Below, one piece after another: positions 13,937 through 26,100 of a stretch of 64,000 bases of DNA (position 1 is its first letter; every line of letters begins with the position of its first letter). The notes below the pieces were generated by a model. It saw only the letters and a program-made list of their open reading frames with translations. It did no database searches and was not told the DNA's origin. The stretch lies in assembly GCA_019843655.1 (NCBI GenBank), contig JACDQD010000006.1:20230246-20294245 (forward strand), in the 5' to 3' direction. The stretch comes from Lethocerus indicus (taxonomy: Eukaryota > Arthropoda > Insecta > Hemiptera > Belostomatidae). A program made the position numbers and the translations under genes.

Positions 13937-16389
13937 ATGTTCCAATATCTACCTACATAAATGTAGAAAAACACGTGAGTCTGTAAATGTCTGTTATACA
14001 TTTTTTATTCCAATATATCCTATTTAAATTTAAATAAAATAAAATATTTCTAAACAAAATTATTTGCCGATGTTTTGTAGCCAGTGCTTCAAGATCAAAA
14101 CAGCCAGAGGGGACTGGTTCCAACTCCCCGCAGACCACAAAACAGGTATTTTAAACTGAAAATGGATATGTTACCGTAGTATAAATATATTTTACCATAA
14201 TCGTCATATACGAAACGTATCATTCGGAGAGTTGGGCTGTTCAATTAAGTTGATACGAGAATAGGGAAGAATGAAACAATTTTAGTGAGCTTCCATAATA
14301 TTTTGACCGCCATTTTGTGTGGGCTTTCCATTAGTAAATCTTTGACCGGTCTTACTTTCACCCGTGGTTATTTAAGTTACTTTAATGACCGGGCATTTGC
14401 CGGATTATTATTACTATTTTTTTCATCGCCGAGCGGAAGATCGTTTGCAGACGACGTTATCTCTGACGAGCGGGTGGGAAAAGTGATCCGCGCGACCGAG
14501 TGCTTGTAAATGAGGCCTCCAAGATGTAAGTGCCGCCCCCGTCCCTTGGATTTAGCCCCGATTGAATTACTTTGAGCCGCTTCGCAATTTAAACCCGGCG
14601 GAGGTCGGTGTAAGGGGGTAGGGGGGGGCAATTTCGTTTTGACTCTCAAGAGTGTGGAACATTCGGCTGTAATGTGCACCGGAGAGCGTGTTAGCATATT
14701 AGCGCCCTTATTAGGCTAATGGATCCCTAAAGTACCGGCGGAAGAATTCCATGCGGAGCCAAATCGCTCAGGGATCCAACTTTTAGGACACGCGTTAGTT
14801 ATGTTAATAGTTGAATTTACTATATCACAATGAATCGAGTCTGAATAAAAAGATAGCGATACCTTGGAGAAAGGCTAAAACCGATTCGTAGTGACTCGCT
14901 TAGACGCTTCGAGCCCTTTTGCCAAGAATATTGGAATTCTATACTGTATATTATATATGAATTATTAATATATATTATATCTTATATATATAAATATATA
15001 ATAATAATTCTATATGTATATATTTAATTATTTATATAAAAAATAAATATATATCCGGGTGTGGGCATACGGGCTGAGAGCGCGGCAGGGCCCAGTGCAG
15101 GCCCGCCCCTTGGGAAATTCAAACTTGGCCCTTCCGCGACCCTCCGCTCGAATTTCCACCCTATCACATTTCTTCTCGCCCGCTTTCTCCCTTAGTAATT
15201 CCCCATTACTTTTATGCGTAATATATTTTCCCGAAGACAGGCATCCCAAACTTCCCCCCCCCGTAACGCTTTCTGTAAAAAGTATAATTTAAAATTCCCC
15301 CGATAGACTGCTGAAATTAAGCAGCGAGCCAACATCGTGATATTACCGAACCGAGATCTTCCACGCTTAATTTTTTAAAGGCGATAACATTAATAATAGG
15401 TCTACGTAAATTTAAGGACTCATATTTAGCCTCAAGAATTTTAGCCAGGAATTGCTAACACATTGTCGTCCGGAGTATTGAATGGGATATAATTTATTAA
15501 AATAACTATTAAAATAAATGTTTAATTAGTATAAAATATTTGTGTGTGGAATATTGATTTAAATATTCTCACTCGTGCAAATTCGGGTCTACGGTCATTC
15601 GGTACAAAGCTAGTCTTCTTAAAGTATAAATAATAAATTAGATAAACAAATTTCGATAACGCATAATGTTGCTTTGTTAAAGGTGACAAACGGTATTAAA
15701 CTCGATATGAATTGTGTCCGGATGGCATCCCAAGTGATGAATGTTTTAAGCGACCTTTCCCGCTGAATTATTCACCGCTGCGCGGCGGCTTCATTATTTA
15801 GTGGCCAGTGCAGGCCGCCGAGAAAAAATCTCTCCGCCCGCTCTCTGATTATACCGCGAAGCGAATTTGAATTTCCATTTAATTACGGAACATTTTAATA
15901 TATTCTATTATGCGGCTTTGGAACGGCCTTTGTCCAATCGGCGCCCGGTAGTGTCCGACCGCATTTTGTGAATTTCATCAATTTAGCGGCCACGTCACCT
16001 CCCCGTGTACTTCCCCAATTGTCGTTAAACAATAAATGTTTTCTGTGAGATCTTGAGCGACGACCCCCATGTTGTATTAGACATTCAAGAAAATTCACGA
16101 AAATACCATTCCTGTGATTATTCTTGTATGATTATTACTTCGATTTCGTTTTATTGTACGTTAGACTCACTTCAGTACCATTCCGTCCGTAATATAGCGA
16201 GCACTGTTATAAGTATAACGAAGCCGACGATATCACCGACGATTACATTGTGAGAACAATTCACTAATTAATGACAAGTTCATTCAAGAACAATCCAGGA
16301 GATGAGTTCAGTGACCGAGTTATTTTAACTGCCAGGTTACTGGAATTCAGGGTTTATGTGAGCGATGTGAATCTGGTTTTTAATGACAA
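13937..16389. other. Non-coding: GC-rich islands around an AT-only tract
   Basis: GC-rich islands at 14500-14720, 15060-15260 and 15720-15990 flank the AT tract at 14939-15054. G8 (14621) and C9 (15254) runs occur. A minus-strand segment at about 16173-16205 has splice-like borders (cttataacag, GAA/gtgagt) but is only 33 bases. Confidence 0.4.
14939..15054. repeat. AT-only low-complexity tract
   Basis: About 115 bases of almost pure A/T with many TATATA runs, abutting a GC-rich block that starts abruptly at about 15055. It is probably a decayed AT microsatellite. Confidence 0.8.
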
Positions 16390-16605
16390 TATTTCCCCCG
16401 GGTGGTATCACTTACACGGGATATTTTGGGAGTAGCAATCCCACGGGCCCGTACCAACCCGTAGCCTAATACCAACAGAATACACCACTCCTACGGCACA
16501 AAACACAAGGCCTATACCCCACGGGTCCTTCCCTGGGGACGGTCCCAAGCAGGACCGTAAAAGCTTGAGCAGGTTTACCTAGGACACGAAGGGCTAACCT
16601 GCACG
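16390..16605. other. GC-rich block with several perfect hairpins, possible mobile-element fragment
   Basis: Inside AT-rich DNA this 215-bp block carries ACGGTCC/GGACCGT (16539-16545 with 16552-16558, 6-base loop) and GCAGGTT/AACCTGC (16569-16575 with 16596-16602). GGGAT/ATCCC lies around 16417-16443. The palindrome ACGGGCCCGT lies at about 16442. No coding frame or family was recognised. A transposon end or a structured transcript are both possible. Confidence 0.4.
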
Positions 16606-17745
16606 CCTGAACCAAAATAAATTTGAAAATATAGCAATAATAGCCCTATATCTTAAAGCTATAATCTGAGCTTGTATTAGTTTGTAAGTTTGTACCCCGT
16701 ATCAATGAAGAATCGTCACAATCATCTGCCCAGTCTTATTTAATCATATATTCATTCAAATCTGACACTGTTGCGGAATTTAGGCTCAGGATCGCATGTT
16801 GCTATGTATGTATAAGGGCGCGTTCCCACGAACGTTCAGTTACAAGTGAAACGTTGGCAGTGTATTAGATTCCGGCGGTAAACCGTTCTAATAACAACTC
16901 GTTCCAGTCGGTTATCTTTCATTTAAAGAGAAATGTCACGGGCGGGGAAGGGGCTCCTTTTTGGGCGCCGCTGCGGTCACGCTCACAGTTCACGGTTCAG
17001 TAGCGATCGGGGCCCCAAACCCCCTATACCCCTGCCCTTGTCTTACACAATATCAACTGTGCAAACCCCCGTGAAATTGCTAAATACACTGTCCGGGGGG
17101 GGGGGCGCTGCACTGTTGGAATTTAGCAGCCTAACGGTTCCCCTTATTGGGCGCTGAGAAACGGCCTCAGGCTGGAAGTAATTTAGTAGGGCGGTGCATT
17201 TGATCGTTCCCGAGTTTAGTTGACTCGTTATCGATTGTTGAATGTTGAATTCATTTCGGAACCTCTAGGCGCACTTTTATAAAACCGAATTGTGTCTCGA
17301 GAGTTCTGCACTGTCAATTGATTGAGGTCCGTTCCTAATCAACTCAAATTTGGTTCACAAGAAACAATCGATAGAAGATTTTGACCGATTCCTGGAGACA
17401 GCCAAAGTTCAATTATCAATTTGAAAACTCAAAACTCTCAACATATTATACAGAATTTCATCTATACCTTATATTCGCTGTTTGGGGGCACTCCTTAGTC
17501 AATCTTGTAAAAGTAATAAAAAAATATTAAAAAGTAATAAAAAGAGTAACTACTTCATTGGGGTTAATGTATTCTGTCTGTACTTCACAACCAATTCTTT
17601 TCTTCCGGTTAACAAATGTCTATTTGTTAAAACGTAAGTCTAGGGCGCGTTTATTAAGATGTGGGAATAACGTGATCGAAGTTTTATGTGCATTAGTTAC
17701 TCCTGTTAAAATTATTTTATACATTGATCGTCCATTTTATAGGTA
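16606..17745. other. Non-coding stretch downstream of the knottin gene
   Basis: A GC-rich island at 16920-17160 contains an 11-base G run (17095-17105). The remainder is AT-rich with no supported gene. Confidence 0.4.
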
Positions 17746-17751
17746 TTTATT
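17746..17751 (-). terminator. Possible polyadenylation signal of the knottin gene
   Basis: The minus strand reads AATAAA here, about 100 bases after the knottin stop codon. The spacing is normal for a short 3' untranslated region. The hexamer is common in such AT-rich DNA, so position is the only support. Confidence 0.3.
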
Positions 17752-17852
17752 ATATTACAATTCTATGACTTTCGAGATTCGATTACATTAAAGTCCGGGA
17801 TCATTAAACCAAGCCAAAGATCATAAGAGAATGAGATGTTAATTCAAGGTTG

Positions 17853-18419
17853 TCAGCTGTGGGCGGCCTTCATACCGGCCTTCATTAATGCGTCTTTTAG
17901 CGGTTGAAACTCGACGTGATCCCTCATACACCTGTGCATTATGCGGCTACAGTGCAGTCCGGCACAGCATTTGGTTACACCCTCGGTGCACTGAAAAATA
18001 AATAATACAATATCGCATCCAACAGTATAAAAACACTATAAATAAAAGTTTTATTAAAGAAACGATGAAATGACGAATGATGATTGCGATCTATTATGCA
18101 ATAAGCAGTGGAAAGTAGGTGCAAGCACCTACTTGCACTGTAGGTGCAAATTCTACATATTTTTAAACTAGTTCGTAATTAATTTGTCATTAAAATATGT
18201 TGCATTGATTTTATTGCACCAACAGGGGCAAAATATTAGTATAATAACTCTATACATAATTAGTGTGTGTTTTTATGTATAGTAAAGTACTGTAAACCTA
18301 TAATGTATGAAATAGAATGGACCATTTACCTCTTTTCCCCAAGTGGTACATGTTTCTGCCCTCACGACAACGCTCAGAACGGCTAAGAGTAGCACAGCAA
18401 TGGCCAGAGATACCCTCAT
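17853..18419 (-). CDS. Secreted six-cysteine knottin (ICK-like) peptide precursor, two coding exons
   Basis: The start codon is at 18417-18419. Exon 1 is 18330-18419 (30 codons) and ends GAG before the donor gtaaat. Exon 2 is 17853-17990 and follows a tttttcag acceptor. It ends in TGA at 17853-17855. The 339-bp intron is phase 0, so both exons join in frame to 75 residues. Residues 1-21 form a typical signal peptide: a basic residue near the start, a long Leu/Val/Ala core, and a small residue at the cleavage point. The mature part has cysteines at 24, 31, 38, 39, 44 and 51, spaced C-x6-C-x6-CC-x4-C-x6-C. This is the classic inhibitor cystine knot framework shared by many arthropod and cone-snail peptides, including non-venom insect peptides. 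A tail of about 24 residues without cysteine follows and looks weakly amphipathic. The intron sits directly before the second cysteine. Function is unknown: a channel-active, defence or signalling peptide are all possible. Confidence 0.85.
18114..18133. repeat. Near-perfect 9-bp inverted repeat in the knottin intron
   Basis: AGTAGGTGC and GCACCTACT are separated only by AA, giving a 20-bp near-palindrome inside the single intron. A further partial copy of the arm (GTAGGTGCAA) follows within 20 bases. It could be a hairpin in the pre-mRNA, a dimeric protein site, or chance. Confidence 0.6.
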
Positions 18420-18466
18420 TCTTACACCAATGCAGTCGAAAATGCTGGTTTACCTTTTTCTACTCA

Positions 18467-18473
18467 TTTTATA
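18467..18473 (-). promoter_or_regulatory. TATA box of the knottin gene
   Basis: On the minus strand this reads TATAAAA, followed by TG, and it lies 48 bases upstream of the knottin start codon. A TATA box normally places transcription start 25-30 bases downstream, which here would give a 5' leader of about 20-25 bases. No intron is needed between the promoter and the start codon. Confidence 0.55.
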
Positions 18474-18479
18474 CTATAC

Positions 18480-20220
18480 CCTGACAGTCACTAAATAGTG
18501 GCACTAATAGCCGTCAATTAGCCACAGGGAGTCAATACGGCGCCGCATAATTCCCCATTATTCAGCTAATGACCGCTGTTTTACGTCGCACTGATTATAA
18601 TTTAAATATAGCTATTGGCGGTGTTGCACTTAAGATGGTGACCTGAAGCCTGTAAAGTACAGGGATTTGTCAAATTCATATCTCTAGAGAACACAACAAA
18701 CAAACAAAATGTTTGTCAGCCTAGGCGATTATGTGGCACTCAATGCCTACTGGGCATTTATTTTCTCTGTGTTCTTAAACATTAGGTGTTATTATTTATT
18801 ACTAAGAATAAATATTAATAGTACACATTTATTAATTTTTTAGTTTTTAGAAACTCTCGCGTTTAACAAATGCATAGTCCATAATTCATTTTTTACTGAA
18901 TTTACCTCCTAAAACAACTTCCAGTACGTATCTTATTGCATACGTGGATCGGTGAATAAATAACGGCGCTGGTTGATACTACACCGGTCATACATCGCAT
19001 TGATGGTTAGTCTAATCAGTGCGCCGTACTACTTTTACCATATAATTAACTTGTCTTCTGTAAATGTTATTATTGTGATTTTATTTTTTCTATCAATTGA
19101 ATGGTCTAAAACTAGACCGGTTTCCGATTCTCAGATCAGTTGCAATGGTGATTACATGGAAATTCGTACCGTATGCGCCGAATATGCTTCCAGGTAAAGG
19201 TAAAAAGGGTGGATTCGTTTTTACCGCTTGTACCAAGCACAAATGTTCAACAAAAAGCAAGAAACCTGATAGTCAAGGTTTATTCACCACATGTGAGATT
19301 AACTAAAAATAAGCGTTCATAATAAATACAAGGTCGTTCATAAAAAATTCTATATGCTCTGGCGTTACATATCGACACATCGAATGGGGTTTAATTTTAC
19401 ACCTTTCCAGATGCCTCTAACACCTGATGATGGTCACCAAATTTCGTGACACTTCAATGAATATGTGTAACGCATATTACAAATAGTAAATGTTAGCTAC
19501 CATAGCGGTACCTCAAAGAAATGAAAACGCGGTAGAGCGAATAAAATATATTTGGACGTTTTCTCGTTGGACGGGGAATGGTTTCGGATGGGAGAAGGTT
19601 AGGGTTCGAATTAATTTTAGAAAAGCCGAACCGGTCGGCGGGAGTGACCGGGGCCGGAAACTGAGGGTGGCCGGGCCCGCTCACGAGCAAACCACTACTT
19701 CCGGTGGATGTATTCCCCAGGTCGCGGAATAATAAATTTAATTTGTCCCGTGGGCGCTCTACAGGGCCCGGGATATACTGCCGCCGCCAACCTCCCCTCC
19801 CGCTCCCGCTACCGCCCCTTCCATCCCCTTACACAATCTCGCCCGGCCCCAACTAAACCCCAACTTAACTAACCGCTCCTTAATCTCTCAAAGTTGCATT
19901 TTTCCTCGGATAAATTAAACCGGAGCGGTATGCGATCGCAGTAAAATTTCCTCGGGATAATACTGCTTACCTTATACAGTCTTTAAATTAGTCTAGACAC
20001 AAATTCGAAATTTTTACAGAGCATCCTGGCTCCACTGTCAGTGGAGAGGTATCTCACTAATTTACTGATGGAACGCTAGTTGACGGTGATGAGAAGTCGG
20101 TTTAGCGCAGGACCAAATCAGAGTGTGGATCTCAAACGCGGTGATAAAGCTTTCCTTCTATGTGTAACAGAAAAAATCGTTTAAACGAGTATTAAATTAT
20201 TAATTATTTTTAGTATTAAG
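18480..20220. other. Non-coding stretch upstream of the knottin gene
   Basis: Contains repeat remnant D and a GC-rich island at 19620-19870. Open frames at 18973-19306 start at TTG, cross the repeat and are not called. Confidence 0.4.
19112..19141 (-). repeat. Hammerhead-like repeat remnant, copy D (degenerate)
   Basis: The minus strand ends with CGGAAACCGGTCTAG, identical to the family over this stretch apart from one base. The upstream core reads CTGATCTGAGAAT and no longer fits CTGANGA. It is probably an old broken copy. The nearby plus-strand open frame (19097-19306) crosses it and is not treated as a gene. Confidence 0.4.
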
Positions 20221-23150
20221 CGATAAAGATAATACGTTTCGGCGGATACTTTCTCAACGGGTGTTGTGGACATCGTCCCAGTTTCCACTTTGGCGGTGAT
20301 AAAAAATGTATTTATTCCGGGCAGCGCCTCGGGTGTACCGAGCGTTCATGAATTTTTTCCACGGAAAAACAACGTCACACGGATTGGAGGCGGGGAAAGA
20401 AATATCCGAGAGCCGAGTCTATGGGGTGGGGCGGGGGAAAGGGGCTGCCGGGACGGTCGCTCGGTTTGAAGAACTCCATTTCTCAATGCAAATAACGGGG
20501 GAGTAAATGGGACGGGAGATGGGGCGGGGATTGAGCGATAAAATGAGCGTAGACTCGACCCGGTGGAACACACATAAAAGTAAATCGAACAGTTGGGCAG
20601 GCCCGCACTGTAAACATCTTGGCCCATCTTGCCAATAAGGTTTCCCTCTCCTTGCGCCCACTTCTACACATTCCAATCACCTGCTATCTTACTATACACA
20701 GCAATAATTGCGAAATCGATATTTCGCCCCCGGCCCGATTAAACTTACGTTTTTAATTCTCTTTAACTCCTAAATACGCATATTTGGATTTTTAAAATTT
20801 GTATTCTCTTCATTCACTCGTTGCGGTTTCGAATCGCGATATTAGAATCACTTTGTTAGGTCAATCGCCGCTATTTTGAATATTGGAAATTCGTCGCGCT
20901 CTCCGAATGTACAATCTCCTCGGAGTCCGTGAGGAGGTTTCGGAAACGGTGTAGCCGGGCCGGAGGAGTCGGTCGGGGTATATCGCAATTTTGCCGGGCG
21001 ACAAGGTAGAGACGCGGGCTATTACTTATTCGGGAGGATCGCCGTCGGACCGATCGGGCGGACAATTACCCTCGGCCGGTGGCGGGGGTGTCGTCCCGAA
21101 GGATCGGAAACGGGGTACGGGCGGGGGCGGGTTCGGGGGCGGAGTGGGGCCGCCCCTACGTGACCTGAAGATGACTGATGATGGCCATATCCCCGGAGCC
21201 CTCGGGCTTTCGGCCCTCCAAAAATTCCAGGATTCTCGCTGCGTCGCCGTCGCCCTTGGGCCCTCCACCCAACCCCCACCAGTAACTCGGCACGCTTCCC
21301 CGGCCACCCTAATCTGATATAAACCAAAAATTGGTTTTCCGGTTCCGAATCCAAGTTTCCAGTTCCTTACTGAGACTTATTGTGTTCCTTGATTCCCAGT
21401 TGTACGGATATCCCGGCTAATATTGATTTATCGGCTCCCGGCCGGCTTCATATTTGATGGAACTTAAGTCACTCATATTTCTCTTTTAGACAGGATTAGT
21501 TTAATCCAGTTGATAAGAAATACGCCTACTGACGAGAAATAATTCAAACTCGTAATGTTAGCTATATATTGTACAGTATAACATTTCATAAGATTCTAAT
21601 TTAAATTTTTTGATGATCTTCACTGGTTGTTATCATCGTTAGTGAAATAATGCGGCTAATTTTGGGGAAAAATTAACGACCATTGCCCTCGTCAGCGTAC
21701 AATCATCCCAAAGAACGCCTCATTGGACAGGGCACAATACAATAGGCCCCGATACTGCTGTTAGATAATAAAGACGCTCTTGATCGGTTATTTTCCGGTG
21801 GAGGAGTGGGCCCAATTTGGGTTCAGTTCGGTTGGAGTGAGCGCGGTCACAAAAGAGCCCCCTTCTGGCGACCCACATAACGCTCCACGCTCCCAGGGAA
21901 TCACCGGTCGCCCGAATGCCTTTCCTCCAACTGGACCGTCTGTTACACTGGGCATTGGAGAAGAACAAAATGTACTGGTCCAAATGGCAATATTCCATTA
22001 TATTCTTTGTGTACATTGGCGAGGTCACGCAAAATTGTGGCCCTTCCTTCATACCTTCCTATGAAATTTGAATTTTATAATGTGAACTCGGCGGTTAAGA
22101 GTGTCTTCATTATATGGACGGGGATAGGGTGCTTTGTTCGGAAAAGAGTGGCCCAAAACGAAGATTAGCAGGTAAATCCCAACCGCGGGAGTGATGAAAA
22201 GGAATAAATTAGTTTAGGAAGTTGTAATTTATTAATCGATTTGCAGTTGGTATGATTGAACATTCGCGACGTGAGGGTCATACGGCTGTAACTGATGAAG
22301 GAAATATTTTCTCAGGGATATTGGGAAGTAACGGTGTGTCAAAAGTGAATTTTCGTTAAGCGAGGCCGGTAAGCGATATTGACTTTAAACGTACATTGTT
22401 TAAGGTCGTCCGGCAATAAGACATCTGACGGGTATTTTTTGCCAGTTTCTCTTGCGTAAGGCGAAGGACAGTTCCAAGACAACAGTGCATATTTACCGAG
22501 ACTTATTTATATGTAAATAAGACGGACGAGCAAAAATCACTTATGAATTTGGTGTACAATATCCATACATTCGCATACATTTTTATAGAAGCTATATAAT
22601 TTCATTAAATTTAATAGTTTATTATGTTTAATTAATATATTACGCGCAAATAAAATTTCAGTATTAGTTAAACACATATAGGAGGGCCATGAGGCTAAAA
22701 GATTCCTAAGTCAGGCAGATATCCCGAAAAAATATTTTAGATTGAATTATATAGCGAACGCAGGCCTTGTCTATTATTCAAAAGTCGTGAGCGCGGTGTA
22801 TTTGTCTAGACAGGAGTTAATTAGTGGGTAAAGTTAACGGTGCATTATGCCCAGTAGGTTATATCCCCGCGTTAACTCCAGGAGTTTACGCTGGCTCTTC
22901 AGCGGGCCTACCGAGGCTTTATGTAATGGTCTCACGCTGGCGGTGTTCGCACCTTCAACCGCCCCCTTCCCCTCCACCCCCCCCCCACCGGTTTTACCAC
23001 AGGAAACGCCCAGCGCCAACAAGATTAGGCCGACCTGTCCCCTACCCGTCCGTCGGTAAACCTATTGCCCATTCATTACGCCCGCAATTTCGGGGCCGTC
23101 CTACCCCTAGACCGGAGGAGGCGGGTGGGGACTTTCGTTACGCACGATAA
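20221..23150. other. Non-coding: cluster of GC-rich islands
   Basis: Islands at 20380-20660, 20930-21310 (very CpG-rich), 21780-21960 and 22850-23130 give overlapping open frames on both strands. That pattern reflects few stop codons in GC-rich DNA, not genes. A C10 run lies at 22977-22986. Confidence 0.4.
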
Positions 23151-26100
23151 TTATCATAATTTACGCACATCCACTCCCGGGATAAAATTTATTGTATATT
23201 TAAGGCTCTAGAGCTTCGGCTTTCCTAATTATTTATCCCAAGATTACTTTGCGGTGGTGGTCCGCCTCTCAGCAAAACAGTAGAACCTTTTACCCTTGTA
23301 CTTAGGAGAGGATTAAAATGTTAATATTTTAGTTTTTCACTATTCCTATAAATATTTATTGATAAACTATAAATTTAACCGATGAAATGAACTGGATTCC
23401 TATAATTAAGTCCTGATATTATTTTCCGATACTCATCACTCATATGCTTTGTCATACTTAAATGTCCCCGAAATGTATTTAGTGATTAACGCCATTTTAA
23501 TTAAAATATAAAACGAGGATAATCAATCTCGCTGCAATAGCACGAGCCTCGGACTAGAACAGCCGGCCATATGATGAAGTGGAGAAAAAACCCGCAAGTG
23601 AAAATGATCCTAACCGTCTTAGATCCTCCCCCTAGAAATAATTTATATTATATTTAATGTATAACCGTTTGTTTCACACACAGTGCACTAGTGATCACAA
23701 CAGAATAATAAATAAAGCGGGAAAAGATTTACTCATCGACTTCGGGGAGCGTAAGATCTGTTGAAAATATAATGTTTACTGGCAGTGTGGGAAAGCGTGG
23801 GAGGGGGAGGGAGGGCAGTTTTCATATCCAAAGCTCCGGTAAAGTTTCGGTCGGTACGTGACGAGCCTCCGCGAACGGGGTACGACCGCATTAATAACTG
23901 GAGCGCTACCGATTGTTATGTACGTGCCGCCAGCCCCAAACCCACCGTTCCCAATCCAACACCGCTTAACCCAACTTAGACTCGGGACGCGGAACGTTCC
24001 GCCGCAATTCCGCACTTTCTTCTTAATAATCCGAGTTACAACCGAACGGCTAATGACAGCTGAACTTCCGGCGCTTTAATTTCAGCCGCGGGACGACGCA
24101 AAAAAGGAGACGACAACAATCCATCCTGTGGAAAATAGTCCTGGAATTGTTTCTCTTAATTTCGAAGGCTTCCATTTACACTCCACTTAACGACTTGTGT
24201 CAATCGATATACGAAACGGCCAATCGGCCTACTAGGTTTTCATTTTTTGTAATTCCAATTATCAATCAAGATCCCCTGAAATAATTAACGCGAGGTCAAA
24301 TGATACAATGATAGATTGTTTATGACCTGTTGTATCTAACAAGTCGGAATGATTCCAATCGTGTACTTATTGGCTAATGAAGAAACAATTGTATAACGTA
24401 CACCAAAATGCAGTGATCTACTATAGGGAAAGTGTCGTTTAATCAGACATTAAATAATTAGACATATCGAGAACATGTTCTGGAAAATGAATCAATAATT
24501 TATAACACCAATCGTATACGAAACTACATTGCAAGTTTATAATTTCAATTGATAGCCAAAATCTGAAGTTTCGGTCTCTTAAATGTAAGAAAATGAAAAA
24601 GTATTACAACTGCATATCTCGTTGTTGTACGGCGAGAATCGTGAGTTTATTCTTTTACAGTGATCGACTAAACCGTGGTTGCGTCATAGCGACACATCAT
24701 TCAGAGTCGGTCTTTTCAAAAATAGAGAAGGGGTTGGTTGTGGGCTCCCGGCATGGCCTGGAATGGGGCGCCCCGAGATTGTGAAACCTCATAATGGGGG
24801 CCGGAGATTTAAGGCTAATTTAAGAAAAGGGAACCTCAGACATATTGCATTGATCCCTGAGGGGCCGTTTGTATTCGAATGAAGGAGCGCCCAAACCCCC
24901 ACCCCGAAACCCCACCGCCCCCCATCCCCTTCCAAAAGCATTGCCAGGAGAATATAAAATAGCCCGGCAGACCAACAAATAATCCATCTGACGTATAGTT
25001 AATCTGGAAATTTATGGCATAAACAGAACGGATATTTTAAACTCCGGGATAAACAAATAAGCCCATGCATATAAATCAGTATTTGTTATGAATTCGTGAA
25101 ATGCGGGAATTATTATATTTATCAGGGATGACTGAACGGGCGTTCGAAATTTGGAGTGTGATAATATAGAATTTAATATTTCATAATAACGAATTCATTA
25201 ATACGAATATTATCTATTATTCAATGGTTAAGTTATACTTTCATGATATAATCAAACAATAAAATAACAACAGCTGGTAGTTATGCTTTTATCATTCTAT
25301 TAAATTTCCATCTTTCTAATTTTGCCCAGAACTTAGTAAGTTTATCCTAAACTACTAGATGAACTACTTTTTGTCATCTTGTTTTTTCCTCTAACGTGTT
25401 CCCTTTCCTTCTCAAACAGAGGAAAAAAGAGAAAGTGTTCCATTTTTCATGGTCGAAAACACGTAATTTTTCGGACCTTGTCTGTATTATTTAATATCCT
25501 TTGAATTCGGACTTGTATTTCTGTTTACTGATGAGGAACAGAAGTGTGGAGGTGGAATTGTGTTATTTATACTTTTCCAAGTTTTATTTCTATTTCTGCT
25601 GAAAACTAAGAGATAAAATTACATAAAGGAAATCGCACCGAGCTGTATTCATTTAATCTGTTATTTACGGACATATTTGTCATTCATCAATATTCCGCTT
25701 TCCAGTTTTTCAAATAGCAAATGTCTTCAATACACGATCGAATGATTATATAAGTTCAAGGTAACGGTATTAAACTGTTCTCGTTGAATCTTGCAAAGGC
25801 GAACGCATACACCGGAATGAATATATTAACCGTAAAAGTCGGCGTTAAACTGGATAATGAATAAAAGTGTGACATTGCCGACACCTGAGTCACCCAGTGA
25901 CCTTTTTTCCAGCGGTTGCATAACGGAAACTAATTGGCCTCCGACCAGTCGGAGAACGACTCGTGTTCCTATTCCAATCGGAGGAGAAATTAAATCCGAG
26001 GAAATCGTTGCAGATCTGGTTTTTGCGTTAAGTAACCGGCGTAACGGGCCGGACGACATTGGAAAAACGCCCGCCGACGGCTGCATTCCATTTCAATGGC

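Noticed and set aside
23779..23792. TGGCAGTGTGG, like the start of miR-34
   Set aside because: Similarity ends after the seed region and no complementary arm forming a precursor hairpin is visible.
25826..26086. Minus-strand frame containing LGDSGVGN, resembling a small-GTPase P-loop
   Set aside because: The essential Lys of the P-loop is missing, no other G-box motif follows and the frame stops soon after. Best explained as chance.
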